Notes: generated from the letters alone by a model not told the origin. A stretch of 64,000 nucleotides of DNA from Candidatus Pristimantibacillus lignocellulolyticus (GCA_023639215.1 CP097899.1:3530001-3594000), one strand, 5' to 3'. Shown: positions 9,010 through 18,796, counted from the stretch's first letter. Made by a program: numbers and translations.

Positions 9010-9955
9010 AAAAGTTACTGGGGTCGCAAAGGAAATCATACGTCCTCAGAAGATATCTAAGTGGGCACATCTCTCAAGCGAGTTGAAACGTAACAAGCAT
9101 TATTATATTTTAATTAGTCCATATATGACGATTTTCTTTTTATTCACTGTTATTCCGGTCGTTTTCTCATTGGTATTAAGTCTGTTCTATTTTAATATGC
9201 TGGAATTTCCTCGATTCGTAGGGTGGCAAAATTATTCCAGACTGTTGCTTAACGACGATGTATTCATGATTGCTTTGAAAAACACTCTTCTCTTTGCGGT
9301 TATTACTGGTCCTGTTAGTTATATTGCCTGTTTTTTATTTGCTTGGATAATTAATGAACTGTCACCTAAAGTGCGTGCCTTTATGACATTAGTTTTTTAT
9401 GCTCCGTCGATTTCAGGCAATGTGTTTTTTATTTGGCTAATCGTATTTTCCGGTGATAGCTATGGTTACTTGAACGGGTTTTTGATGAAAACAGGCATTA
9501 TTTTAGAACCTATTCAATGGCTTCTTAATGAGAAATATATTTTGCCGATCGTCATTCTAGTTCAATTATGGCTTAGTTTAGGAACGAGTTTTCTTGCATT
9601 TATTGCTGGTTTACAGACGGTCGATAGAACTTTGATTGAGGCAGGAGCTGTCGATGGAATTAGAAACCGTTGGCAGGAATTGTGGTTTATTACGTTGCCA
9701 TCAATGAGACCGCAGCTTATGTTCGGAGCAGTCATGCAGATTACAGGAGCATTTGCAGTTGCCGATATATCAGTCGCACTTGCAGGCTTTCCGAGTGTCA
9801 ATTATGCGGCACATACTATCGTAACGCATTTAATGGACTATGGTAGTATTCGTTTTGAAATGGGCTACGCTTCCGCCATTGCAACTGTTCTCTTCGGCAT
9901 TATGCTTGGAACTAATATGCTGACACAAAAAATGCTGAGAAGGATAGGTGAGTAA
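8999..9955 (+). CDS. Carbohydrate ABC transporter permease (MalF/UgpA type)
   Basis: A 318-residue inner-membrane permease of the binding-protein-dependent (CUT1) family, with about six membrane segments, the first near residues 38-60 (YMTIFFLFTVIPVVFSLVLS). The cytoplasmic EAA loop is clear: EAGAVDGIRNRWQELWFITL, the site that docks the ATPase. No ATPase gene is present in the window, as usual for Firmicute sugar importers served by a shared MsmX-like ATPase. Starts inside the end of the preceding binding-protein gene and is followed after 2 bases by its partner. Confidence 0.9.
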   Translation: MQTEKVTGVAKEIIRPQKISKWAHLSSELKRNKHYYILISPYMTIFFLFTVIPVVFSLVLSLFYFNMLEFPRFVGWQNYSRLLLNDDVFMIALKNTLLFAVITGPVSYIACFLFAWIINELSPKVRAFMTLVFYAPSISGNVFFIWLIVFSGDSYGYLNGFLMKTGIILEPIQWLLNEKYILPIVILVQLWLSLGTSFLAFIAGLQTVDRTLIEAGAVDGIRNRWQELWFITLPSMRPQLMFGAVMQITGAFAVADISVALAGFPSVNYAAHTIVTHLMDYGSIRFEMGYASAIATVLFGIMLGTNMLTQKMLRRIGE

Positions 9956-9957
9956 CG

Positions 9958-10833
9958 TTGGTCATGAAAATGATAGCGATCTTTCGAACACCTAAAAAAC
10001 TTAATCGTTCTTTTACAGTTAGCTTTATGTTGTTTGCGTTGCTTGCTTTTTTCGGTGCCTTTATGGCTTTGCCGCTAGTTTATGCGGTAAACAATGCATT
10101 CAAACCACTCGATGAGTTGTTTATATTTCCACCTCGGTTCTTTGTCAAAAACCCGACGATCGAGAACTTTTTAGATTTAATATCCTTAATGGGGAACTCA
10201 TGGGTGCCTTTATCTCGTTATATCGCCAATACTTTGCTGATAACGATTGTCGGCACAGTCGGTCATATCCTGCTTGCATCGGCAGCAGCTTATCCGCTTG
10301 CGAAATATCGCTTCCTTGGTTCAAAGACATTATTCTCTATAGTTGTGTTAGCTTTAATGTTCTCACCACATGTAACAGCTACACCCAACTATTTAATCAT
10401 GTCTTGGTTAGGCTGGGTAAATACACATGCATCCATTATTATTCCTGCATTGGCCTTCCCACTAGGATTGTTCCTAATGAAACAATTCATGGAGCAAATT
10501 CCTGACGCTTTAATAGAGGCGGCTAAAATTGATGGTGCTAATGAATATAGAATTTATTGGACTATTGTTATGCCCAACGTAAAGCCTGCATGGTTAACTT
10601 TAATGATATTGCAATTTCCAATGTTATGGGGAAGTGACGGGGGAAGTTTTATCTACAGTGAGAACTTAAAAACACTTAATTTCGCCTTAGGACAAATTAC
10701 TGCTGGGGGAATTGCTAGAGCAGGGGTTGGTGCGGCAGTCGCACTATTGTTAATGATTGTTCCAATATCAATGTTTATTATTTCTCAGAGTAGCGTCATT
10801 GAGACGATGGCTACTTCCGGGATGAAGGATTAG
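9958..10833 (+). CDS. Carbohydrate ABC transporter permease (MalG/UgpE type)
   Basis: A 291-residue partner permease with about six membrane segments and the EAA loop IEAAKIDGANEYRIYWTIVM. The TTG start at 9958 follows GGTGAG by 5 bases; an in-frame ATG at 9964 is a possible alternative. It forms the first of two permease pairs in this operon, with the gene at 8999. Substrate is inferred as xylan-derived oligosaccharide from position alone. Confidence 0.9.
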   Translation: MVMKMIAIFRTPKKLNRSFTVSFMLFALLAFFGAFMALPLVYAVNNAFKPLDELFIFPPRFFVKNPTIENFLDLISLMGNSWVPLSRYIANTLLITIVGTVGHILLASAAAYPLAKYRFLGSKTLFSIVVLALMFSPHVTATPNYLIMSWLGWVNTHASIIIPALAFPLGLFLMKQFMEQIPDALIEAAKIDGANEYRIYWTIVMPNVKPAWLTLMILQFPMLWGSDGGSFIYSENLKTLNFALGQITAGGIARAGVGAAVALLLMIVPISMFIISQSSVIETMATSGMKD

Positions 10834-10848
10834 AGGGGGCTGTGCACG

Positions 10849-12309
10849 ATGTTGACTAGAAACCCCAAAATAAGAAAGGGACTCTTCATGGTACTTTGTT
10901 GTCTTATTGGCATAAGTGTGTGGGGAAGTCCAATTCAAGCTAATGGCAATGCAGAATCCTACAACTATTCTTATTGGGGAAGATCAGTTGCTTCTCCTGC
11001 CGCCTATCAGGCGACCGGTTCGGTTAATGGGTTGGATATTGGAATAGGGATATTGAAAGAACCTAGCGATATTCAAGTCACATTCGATAATTACATTTAT
11101 ATAATGGATTCTGGCAATAACAGGGTGGTTATTTTAGATCAAAACTATGAATTATTCAATGTTATTGATTCTTTTGAAAATGAAGGAACCATCGAAACAT
11201 TTCTCAACCCGCAAGGACTTTTTGTAACGCAAGATAAAAAATTGTTAATTGCTGATACTGGACATAAACGTATCGTAGAACTTGACAAGGACAATAGTCT
11301 AATAAAAATTATCGAAGCACCACAGTCCGATATGCTAAATTCAAATTTTGATTTCCAACCAGTTCGGGTAGTAGCAGATAAAGCACAGCGAATATATGTG
11401 ATGTCCATCGGGGTATTTGACGGCTTGATGGAATTTAACGCTGCAGGGGAATTCAATACATTTACAGGAGCAAATCGAGTAACAGTCGATACGCTTGAGT
11501 ATTTTTGGAAATCAATATCTACAAAAGAGCAACAAAGTAAGATGATTATGTTTACACCTACAGAATTCACAAATTTAGACATAAATGAAGAGGATTTCAT
11601 TTATGTTACAAATGGTGATAGATCGGGTGACAATATCAAAATGCTAAACGCTCAAGGAAGCGATATATTACGTAGAAATGGATATTTCAAACCGATGGGC
11701 GATATAATCTACTATTTTGATGAAGGTCCATCCAGAATAGTAGATATCGATGTGAGTGATAGCGAAATATATTCCGTACTTGATGCAAAAAGAGGAAGGG
11801 TTTTTACATACAATGGGGATGGACATCTGTTGTATATATTCGGTGGTCTAGGAAACAAATTAGGAGAGTTTAAGACACCAACAGCAATTACTAGAATAGG
11901 AGATGATTTCCTAGTACTAGATAAAGCGCTTGGTGAGATCACGGTGTTCCAAACGACGGAATATGGTCGAATGTTAAATGAGGCAGTTAGAAGTTATTAT
12001 CGAGGAGATGAAGGAAAGGCATTCGCTTATTATCAACAAACGATAAATATGAACTCCAATTTAGAGTTTGCCTATGGTGGAATTGGTAAGGCACTTCTTC
12101 GTCAAGGTGATTACAAAGAAGCAATGTTTTACTTTAAGAAGAGTATGGATCAGAAAAATTATTCCAAAGCTTACTTACTCTATCGTAAAGAAGTGCTTAG
12201 GGAATACTTCTCGATCATTATGACAGGCATATTCGTATTGGTGGTTGGATTTACAATTGCAACAAGATACCGGAAGATAGTGCGGAGAAAGAGAGGGGAT
12301 TTTCATTGA
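10849..12309 (+). CDS. NHL-repeat beta-propeller protein with TPRs and C-terminal membrane anchor
   Basis: A 486-residue protein starting at ATG with GAGGGGG upstream. A signal peptide (about residues 12-30, ending near PIQANG) exports a six-bladed-type propeller (about 55-375) with NHL signatures such as YIYIMDSGNNRVVILD and LLIADTGHKRIVELD. A short TPR region follows (about 385-440: EGKAFAYYQQTINMNSNLEF, GKALLRQGDYKEAMFYFKKS), then a single membrane helix near 452-474 and a basic tail. The propeller and TPRs therefore face outside. NHL and TPR modules bind proteins or ligands, so a scaffold for surface assembly of the neighbouring transport proteins is plausible but unproven. It overlaps the next gene by 4 bases. 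Confidence 0.8.
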   Translation: MLTRNPKIRKGLFMVLCCLIGISVWGSPIQANGNAESYNYSYWGRSVASPAAYQATGSVNGLDIGIGILKEPSDIQVTFDNYIYIMDSGNNRVVILDQNYELFNVIDSFENEGTIETFLNPQGLFVTQDKKLLIADTGHKRIVELDKDNSLIKIIEAPQSDMLNSNFDFQPVRVVADKAQRIYVMSIGVFDGLMEFNAAGEFNTFTGANRVTVDTLEYFWKSISTKEQQSKMIMFTPTEFTNLDINEEDFIYVTNGDRSGDNIKMLNAQGSDILRRNGYFKPMGDIIYYFDEGPSRIVDIDVSDSEIYSVLDAKRGRVFTYNGDGHLLYIFGGLGNKLGEFKTPTAITRIGDDFLVLDKALGEITVFQTTEYGRMLNEAVRSYYRGDEGKAFAYYQQTINMNSNLEFAYGGIGKALLRQGDYKEAMFYFKKSMDQKNYSKAYLLYRKEVLREYFSIIMTGIFVLVVGFTIATRYRKIVRRKRGDFH

Positions 12310-12932
12310 ATAGAGATCTTGTGAAATATCCTTTTTATCTCATATTACATCCCTTTGATGGCTTTTGGGAATTGAAATACGAACGCAATCAGAAGCAGAG
12401 CTTAATCTTTGCCATTGCCATTCTATTTATGCTTGCTTTAACAAACATTTTGTCCAGTCAGTATAGCGGATTTGTAGTGAATATTGTAAATCCAAAATCA
12501 ATGAATAGCTTTATGGAAATTATATACGTCATAGTGCCAGTATTGTTCTTTTGCATAGCAAACTGGTCACTAACAACATTGTTAGACGGAGAAGGGAAAT
12601 TTATTGAGATATTTACTTCAACATGCTATGCACTTATTCCGTTGGTACTTATTAATTTTCCTTGGATTTGGCTAAGCAATGTTATTTCGATGGAAGAATC
12701 AGTATTTTATTATTTTTCGAGCAGTCTAGCATTAATCTGGTTTGTGTTTATGCTGTTCATTGGAAATATGACGGTACATCAATTTTCACCATCTAAATCA
12801 ATTCTAACCATTCTTCTCACTATTGTTGCGATGGGATTTATGGCATTTCTTAGTTTATTATTTTTCAGTTTAATCCAACAGATCGTCTCTTTCATTTCCG
12901 TCATTTATCAAGAACTGGCATTGAGAAACTGA
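12306..12932 (+). CDS. YIP1-family membrane protein
   Basis: A 208-residue polytopic membrane protein with about five helices (around residues 32-52, 70-95, 105-125, 130-160 and 165-200). Length, helix pattern and the motifs YPFYLILHPFDGFWELKYE near the start and CYALIPLVLINFPWIWLSNV fit the YIP1 family. It starts at TTG inside the stop region of the NHL gene (4-base overlap), so it is translationally coupled. YIP1 proteins in bacteria have no settled function; its fixed place between an exposed scaffold-like protein and a lipoprotein suggests it is a membrane component of the same complex. Confidence 0.72.
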   Translation: MNRDLVKYPFYLILHPFDGFWELKYERNQKQSLIFAIAILFMLALTNILSSQYSGFVVNIVNPKSMNSFMEIIYVIVPVLFFCIANWSLTTLLDGEGKFIEIFTSTCYALIPLVLINFPWIWLSNVISMEESVFYYFSSSLALIWFVFMLFIGNMTVHQFSPSKSILTILLTIVAMGFMAFLSLLFFSLIQQIVSFISVIYQELALRN

Positions 12933-12947
12933 GAAAGGAGGGCACAA

Positions 12948-15497
12948 ATGATACAGACTAGAAATATTTTAATGATAGTACTTGTTATAAGCGCAATCAT
13001 CATTGCAGGTTGTTCAAATTCAACGGATGAGCTTCCATTGGATAGTGCTGCGCTTACAGAGGAATTCATACAAGGAGAATCGTTAAAGGCCTCCTTTACG
13101 GATTCGAGACTTGAGGGAATGAAGGGGATTGCCGAGAATAATAACTTACAGTTGTTGGTGATGGAGCAGACCGGGGAAATTGCCGTTATCGATAAAAATA
13201 GTAATGAGATTTGGTATAGTAACCCACCTGAAAGTGACTCAGATACCATTGCTATGGGGGTTAATAAGCAATTATTATCTTCACAAATGAAACTCGACTA
13301 CTACAATATGTCTGGACAGATCAATTCAATTAACTCTAAAACAGATAGTGCAGACTATAAACAGATTAAGTATGAACCAATCTCTAATGGTGTCAGAGTG
13401 TCTTATCGATTCGGTAAGTATGAAAAAACCTTGGATAATTTGCCAATGCTCATGAGCAAAAGTCGCTTCGAACAATTAGCAAGTAAATTAGACGAAAAGG
13501 GGAGAGCTGCTTTACAAACTGCATATACCGAAGATGAAGAAAAATCGGTATACGTAAGAAGCAACGATAAAATACTTCAAGGAATTCGACTTAAGCGTGC
13601 GCTCCAAGCTCTTGAGGATGCGGGTTACACGGAAGAAGATCTATTGAAAGATATTGAAGAACATCAGTTGGACCAGTCAATTTCTGAACCAAGAGTCTTT
13701 CAGGCTGCGATAGAATATACGTTGGACGCTAATAGTCTAGTTGCAAAAGTTCCAAGCTCAAGCATTGAGTACCCTGAGGACTATCCTATTAGCCAGCTTT
13801 CCATAATGAACTATTTTGGAGCAGGAGGAGTAGAAGAAAAAGGCTCTTTATTTGTCCCGGATGGTTCTGGAGCACTCATTCACTTTAACAATGGAAAAAC
13901 TCAGTATTCAGCATACCAACAGCAAGTTTATGGAACCGATATGACGCTGGAATCTTACGTATCGGCTGTGAATGAAGAATCGGTTAGACTGCCAGTGTTC
14001 GGCATTATTCGTGAAGGCAGTGCATTTTTAGGTATTATTGAAGATGGCGCCGCGGCTGCATCTATTCAAGCTGATATTAGCGGGAAATTAAATAGCTACA
14101 ACTATGTATATCCCATCTTCACTGTGCTTAATAATGGTGAAGTCACCTTGAATGCGGATGGAAAACAGCGTTCACTACCAAGATTTCAAGAAAATAAGAT
14201 GAAGTCTGACTTTTCAATTCGTTATACTTTTTTAGGCGGAGAAGAGGCGTCCTATGAGGGGATGGCACATTACTACCAAAAGTATTTGTTGGAAACGAAC
14301 GGACTTCCTCAGCTTGCAACAGTTAACAAGTCAGAGGATTTACCTTTTTACTTGCAAGTGATCGGAAGCATAAATAAAGAAAAGCAATTTGCTGGGATAC
14401 CTTATGAATCACTAGAACCGCTTACGACATTTGAACAAACAAAAGGTATTATTACTCAGATGAAACAGCGTGATATTAACCATATCAAACTTCAGTACTC
14501 TGGTTGGTTCAATGATGGAATGAATCACAGTATTCCGAATAAAGTTTCTATCGATAAAGTAGTAGGCGGTAAAAAAGATTTCATTGATTTCGCAGCGTTC
14601 GCCCAAGAACAAGAGATATCTTTATATCCTGATGTTGCCTTACTGACAGCATACACAGATGATAGATTTAGTACATCAAAGGATGCAGCAAGATCGATAA
14701 GAGGGGTTCCCTCTAAAACATATACCTATGATATGGGACTAGATGGTCGCGATAGGTCAACTACTCCTTCTTATGTAATTTCGCCTCGACTTGTCAATAA
14801 ATATGTCGATGGCATGTTAAACGATCTGCAAAAGCTTCCAATTCAAAGCATATCATTACGGGACTTGGCTGATCAATTGAACAGTGATTATCGTAAAAAC
14901 AAGCAAATTGATCGGACAGAATCTGAGGTAATATCTATTAATGCGTTGAATCAGATCGGTGAGGCGAATTTAAGTATGATGGCTAATGGTGGAAATTCTT
15001 ATGCTCTTCCTTTTGTGAGCGACATAACGAATGCTCCAATGTCAAGTAGCAAATTTAAGATTACAGATGAGGAAATTCCTTTTTATCAAATGGTAGTTCG
15101 GGGATCCATTAATTATACGGGAGCACCGTATAATCTTTCTACATTTACGAGTGTGGAGCAATATATATTGAAATGTTTGGAATATGGATCAGGTGTCTAC
15201 TTTGAGTGGATTTATGAACCGAATCATACGGTGAAGGATACCGATTATAACAATCTGTATGCAGTCAATTACGAGTTATGGATGGACCAGGCATCGGAAA
15301 TTTATAGTAACGTGAACGAGGTTCTACAGAATGTTCAGAATGAGCGAATCATCGCTCATGAAAAGTTGAGCGAGGGCGTCTACAAAACCGTTTACGAGAG
15401 CATGTACGTAATTGTGAATTATAATGATTCACAAGTGACAATCGACGGCAGAACTATTGATGCCGAGAGCTATATTACAGGTGGTGAACAATCTTGA
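12948..15497 (+). CDS. DUF5696-like lipoprotein, possible new glycoside-hydrolase-like protein
   Basis: An 849-residue lipoprotein (lipobox IIIAGC, Cys about residue 22; AAAGGAGG upstream of the ATG). The N-terminal third holds beta-rich segments (LQLLVMEQTGEIAVIDKN, GSLFVPDGSGALIHFNNGKT) and a charged helical insert at about 165-245. The C-terminal half (about 470-780) reads like a TIM-barrel: IKLQYSGWFNDGMNHSIP, ISLYPDVALLTAYTDDRFS, SISLRDLADQLNSDYR, with acidic residues at strand ends as in GH-clan enzymes. I recognise it as the DUF5696 type found in Paenibacillus sugar-transport operons; no activity is assigned here. It overlaps the next permease gene by 4 bases. Confidence 0.75.
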   Translation: MIQTRNILMIVLVISAIIIAGCSNSTDELPLDSAALTEEFIQGESLKASFTDSRLEGMKGIAENNNLQLLVMEQTGEIAVIDKNSNEIWYSNPPESDSDTIAMGVNKQLLSSQMKLDYYNMSGQINSINSKTDSADYKQIKYEPISNGVRVSYRFGKYEKTLDNLPMLMSKSRFEQLASKLDEKGRAALQTAYTEDEEKSVYVRSNDKILQGIRLKRALQALEDAGYTEEDLLKDIEEHQLDQSISEPRVFQAAIEYTLDANSLVAKVPSSSIEYPEDYPISQLSIMNYFGAGGVEEKGSLFVPDGSGALIHFNNGKTQYSAYQQQVYGTDMTLESYVSAVNEESVRLPVFGIIREGSAFLGIIEDGAAAASIQADISGKLNSYNYVYPIFTVLNNGEVTLNADGKQRSLPRFQENKMKSDFSIRYTFLGGEEASYEGMAHYYQKYLLETNGLPQLATVNKSEDLPFYLQVIGSINKEKQFAGIPYESLEPLTTFEQTKGIITQMKQRDINHIKLQYSGWFNDGMNHSIPNKVSIDKVVGGKKDFIDFAAFAQEQEISLYPDVALLTAYTDDRFSTSKDAARSIRGVPSKTYTYDMGLDGRDRSTTPSYVISPRLVNKYVDGMLNDLQKLPIQSISLRDLADQLNSDYRKNKQIDRTESEVISINALNQIGEANLSMMANGGNSYALPFVSDITNAPMSSSKFKITDEEIPFYQMVVRGSINYTGAPYNLSTFTSVEQYILKCLEYGSGVYFEWIYEPNHTVKDTDYNNLYAVNYELWMDQASEIYSNVNEVLQNVQNERIIAHEKLSEGVYKTVYESMYVIVNYNDSQVTIDGRTIDAESYITGGEQS

Positions 15498-16396
15498 AGA
15501 AGCTCGGCATGAAACAAAGGACTTATCTACAACAAAAGGCTTTATGGGGGATAATATTTGCTTTTCCATGGATCATTGGCTTCATTTTTTTCTTTCTAGT
15601 TCCAATGGTAGATTCCTTGCGGTACAGCTTTAGTTCGGTTGTATCCAGTTCAGAAGGGTTAAACATCAATTTTATAGGTTTTGATAACTTTATTAATGCA
15701 TTGACTGTAAATGCGAGTTTTAACCGTTCATTAGTCGAAGCTATTGTGAATATGCTCGTTAACGTACCTTTAATCGTCATATTCAGTCTTTTTGTAGCAG
15801 TACTACTGAATCAGAAGTTTTTAGGAAGAGCTTTTGCAAGATCAATTTTTTTCTTACCTGTAATTTTGGCTTCAGGAATCATCCTCTCTCTAGAAAGTTC
15901 AAGTTTGATTCAAGCTGTTAATGATGAGAACATCGGATCTGGTTTTGCTAGTGCGATGGGTGTTTTTGAACTAGAAAGGATTATGCTTAGAGCAGGAGTA
16001 AGTGAAGTTATCGTTGAATATTTAACCGGGGCAGTTGATCGTATTTATCAGATTGTTAGTCAATCTGGGGTACAAATACTAATATTCCTTGCAGCGATCC
16101 AGACGATTCCTCCTCAGCTGTATGAGGCATCTACAATGGAGGGCGCTACTGGATATGAATCCTTTTGGAAAATCACTTTTCCTATGGTGAGTCCACTAAT
16201 TTTTGTGAATATGATCTATACAATTATTGACTCTTTCTCCGTAAATGCACTGACAGATTTGATAAGGCAAACGGGCTTTACCTCATTCAACTTTGGGCTC
16301 AGCTCGGCGATGGCATGGATATATTTCCTTGCGATTGCAATTATTTTAGCGACCAGTTCATATATAGTATCCAAAAGGGTATTTTATTATGACTAG
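15494..16396 (+). CDS. Second carbohydrate ABC permease (MalF type)
   Basis: A 300-residue CUT1 permease with about six membrane segments and the EAA loop YEASTMEGATGYESFWKITF. The TTG start overlaps the end of the DUF5696 gene by 4 bases. Between the third and fourth membrane segments it carries an extended loop (about residues 140-185, ending VEYLTGAVDRIYQIVSQSG). It differs clearly from the permease at 8999, so this operon encodes two distinct translocation pores. Confidence 0.88.
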   Translation: MKKLGMKQRTYLQQKALWGIIFAFPWIIGFIFFFLVPMVDSLRYSFSSVVSSSEGLNINFIGFDNFINALTVNASFNRSLVEAIVNMLVNVPLIVIFSLFVAVLLNQKFLGRAFARSIFFLPVILASGIILSLESSSLIQAVNDENIGSGFASAMGVFELERIMLRAGVSEVIVEYLTGAVDRIYQIVSQSGVQILIFLAAIQTIPPQLYEASTMEGATGYESFWKITFPMVSPLIFVNMIYTIIDSFSVNALTDLIRQTGFTSFNFGLSSAMAWIYFLAIAIILATSSYIVSKRVFYYD

Positions 16397-16403
16397 GAGG
16401 AGG

Positions 16404-17366
16404 ATGAATGAGTTGAAGATTGTAGGTAAATTATTGTCACTAGAACATTGGAAGCGTTGGATCTGGTCAATCGTGAGACTGACGCTTATTGTAGGTCTAT
16501 CATTCGTTATCTTGTTCCCCATCATTCAGAAAATTTCTACAGCGCTCAAAGATAAATCTGATCTCTATTCACCCGTCGTGGTATGGATTCCAGAGACATA
16601 TACGCTGGACAATTTTAGACTGGCGATGTCTATTATGAATTATGGGAAAACATTGGTTAACACATTTGCGCTTTCAGGATTAACGACTATTCTAGCTGCG
16701 GCGTCCTGTGCACTAGCAGGTTATGCTTTTGCCCGGCTTAAATTTAGAGGAAGCAATTTACTATTTGGAGGTGTCATACTTACAATTCTAGTACCACCTT
16801 CAACGATTTTAATTCCCCTATATCTCAATATGAACGACTTTACGTTATTGGGGCTCATTCCTTTATTTACCGGAGGAAAATCTATTAATCTATTAAATAC
16901 GTATTGGCCTTTTATTTTAACGTCAATTACGGCAAACTCTCTTAAAGCTGGACTATATATATTCATCTTTAGGCAATTTTTTAGGGGAATACCAAAAGAG
17001 GTTGAAGAAGCCGCATATATGGATGGTGCAGGTGTCCCTTCAACATTCACTCGCATTATGCTACCTAATGCAATACCTTCTGTTGTTACGGTTGCGCTCT
17101 TCTCATTCGTATGGCAATGGAATGATAGCTTCTTTACAACGACCTATTTAACAAGCGGAAAGGTCATGTCTACTCAACTTTCCTCATTACCGTATAATGT
17201 TTCCGCTACTCTCCAAGGTGGAGTAGGGGCGACTGTAGATCCGTTTTATTTGAGTATGATTCAAGACACAGGTATATTACTAGCTATTTTACCATTAATA
17301 ATCATTTACTTATTTGTTCAACGCTATTTTGTAGAAAGTATTGAACGTACAGGAATCGTTGGATAA
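16404..17366 (+). CDS. Second carbohydrate ABC permease (MalG type)
   Basis: Partner permease of about 320 residues, six membrane segments, EAA loop VEEAAYMDGAGVPSTFTRIM. The frame opens at ATG 16389, inside the previous gene and without a ribosome-binding site; AGGAGGAGG at 16395-16403 instead favours ATG 16404 or TTG 16413. It ends the operon begun at 6088; 90 bases and a hairpin separate it from the GH10 gene. Confidence 0.87.
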   Translation: MNELKIVGKLLSLEHWKRWIWSIVRLTLIVGLSFVILFPIIQKISTALKDKSDLYSPVVVWIPETYTLDNFRLAMSIMNYGKTLVNTFALSGLTTILAAASCALAGYAFARLKFRGSNLLFGGVILTILVPPSTILIPLYLNMNDFTLLGLIPLFTGGKSINLLNTYWPFILTSITANSLKAGLYIFIFRQFFRGIPKEVEEAAYMDGAGVPSTFTRIMLPNAIPSVVTVALFSFVWQWNDSFFTTTYLTSGKVMSTQLSSLPYNVSATLQGGVGATVDPFYLSMIQDTGILLAILPLIIIYLFVQRYFVESIERTGIVG

Positions 17367-17383
17367 ATAGTAGATAGGTAGAG

Positions 17384-17426
17384 CGCCATATGTTGAACGT
17401 TTAGATTGACAAGTTCACATATGGCG
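17384..17426 (+). terminator. Hairpin between permease operon and xylanase genes
   Basis: CGCCATATGTTGAAC pairs with GTTCACATATGGCG with one bulge. The following TTACTAAT is a weak tail, so it may be a partial terminator or an RNA-processing stem separating the transporter operon from the enzyme genes. Confidence 0.45.
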
Positions 17427-17457
17427 TTACTAATATCCTGCAAAGGTGGATGAAATA

Positions 17458-18750
17458 GTGAATTCCATATTTAATAAAAAAATATTAGCTATTACCGGCA
17501 TTGTTATCGTTCTAGTGGTTACATTTTTTATTATTAACTCCTCGAGGAATAATCAAGAGAATATAAAAATTGCTAGTAACGAGGCTGAAAACATTGAAGT
17601 TAAACCCGCAAATGAAGTAATAGAGCCAACGGATGATTTAGAACCTAGTCCTACTTTAGAAGTCATAGTGAAAGAAGAAGTAGAGCCATCCGTAGAAGAA
17701 GATATTCCATCATTGTACGAAGTATATTCGGATTATTTTCCTATTGGGGCAGCAATAGAGCCTTTCCAAACAAATGGACTAAAGGCAGATTTACTTAAGA
17801 AGCATGTCAATTGGATTGTAGCTGAAAATGCGATGAAGCCTGTTTCGCTTCAACCTACAGAAGGAAACTTTAATTGGACGCAAGCAGATCAACTTGTTGA
17901 ATTTGCAAAGGCGAATAGTATGGAAGTTCGATTCCATACATTAGTATGGCATACTCAAGTAGGAGATTGGTTCTTTAAAGATTTGGAAGGCAAGCCGATG
18001 GTTGACGAGACAGACATAGATAAGAGAGAGGCAAACAAACAGCTCTTACTTGAACGTCTAGCTACTCACGTTCGAACGATCGTTAATCGTTACAAAGACG
18101 ATGTAAAATCATGGGATGTTGTCAATGAAGTTATTGAGCCAGGCGATCCGGATGGTATGAGAGCAAGTGAATGGTATAACATAACAGGGACTGATTACAT
18201 TGAAACCGCATTTCGTGTTGCACGCGAAGCGGGAGGTCCTGATATTAAGCTCTACATTAACGACTATGGTACAGATGATGTAGTAAAACGAGACCGTTTA
18301 TACGATTTAGTTAAAGAAATGCTGGAGAAAGATGTACCAATCGATGGCGTTGGACATCAAACTCATATCAGTATAAATTGGCCTCCGGTTGGCTCGATTA
18401 TTGAGTCTATGGAGAAGTTTGCAGGACTAGGTCTTGATAATCTAGTAACAGAGCTAGATATGAGCTTATATGTATGGGATGATCGCAGTGATTTTGGTGA
18501 AGAAATACCCGATCATATTGTTGAAAAACAGGCTGACCGCTACGCTGAATTGTTTGAAGCATTCAAAGAACATAAGGATATTATTGGTGGAGTTGTATTT
18601 TGGGGGATTGCAGATGATCATACTTGGCTAAGTACATTCCCAATTACTCGTACAGAAGCACCTTTTCTATTTGATAAACAGCTACATGCAAAACAAGCTT
18701 TTTGGGCTGTTGTCGATCCATTGACTAGACAAAAGCTATACAAACAATAG
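17458..18750 (+). CDS. Membrane-anchored GH10 endo-1,4-beta-xylanase
   Basis: About 430 residues. The frame opens at GTG 17446, but AAAGGTGG at 17442-17449 points to GTG 17458 as the start, giving MNSIFNKKILAITG. An uncleaved-looking hydrophobic segment (about residues 9-26) is followed by an acidic, Pro/Glu-rich linker to about residue 85 and a complete GH10 domain: substrate motifs AENAMKPVSLQP and HTLVWHTQ, acid/base Glu in WDVVNEV, nucleophile Glu in TELDMS. It should cut xylan backbone at the cell surface. There is no lipobox or SLH module, so retention would be through the N-terminal helix. Confidence 0.9.
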   Translation: MNSIFNKKILAITGIVIVLVVTFFIINSSRNNQENIKIASNEAENIEVKPANEVIEPTDDLEPSPTLEVIVKEEVEPSVEEDIPSLYEVYSDYFPIGAAIEPFQTNGLKADLLKKHVNWIVAENAMKPVSLQPTEGNFNWTQADQLVEFAKANSMEVRFHTLVWHTQVGDWFFKDLEGKPMVDETDIDKREANKQLLLERLATHVRTIVNRYKDDVKSWDVVNEVIEPGDPDGMRASEWYNITGTDYIETAFRVAREAGGPDIKLYINDYGTDDVVKRDRLYDLVKEMLEKDVPIDGVGHQTHISINWPPVGSIIESMEKFAGLGLDNLVTELDMSLYVWDDRSDFGEEIPDHIVEKQADRYAELFEAFKEHKDIIGGVVFWGIADDHTWLSTFPITRTEAPFLFDKQLHAKQAFWAVVDPLTRQKLYKQ

Positions 18751-18796
18751 ATAAATAGAACATGCACTAATAGAAAAGTAAGGAGGTTATTGACTG

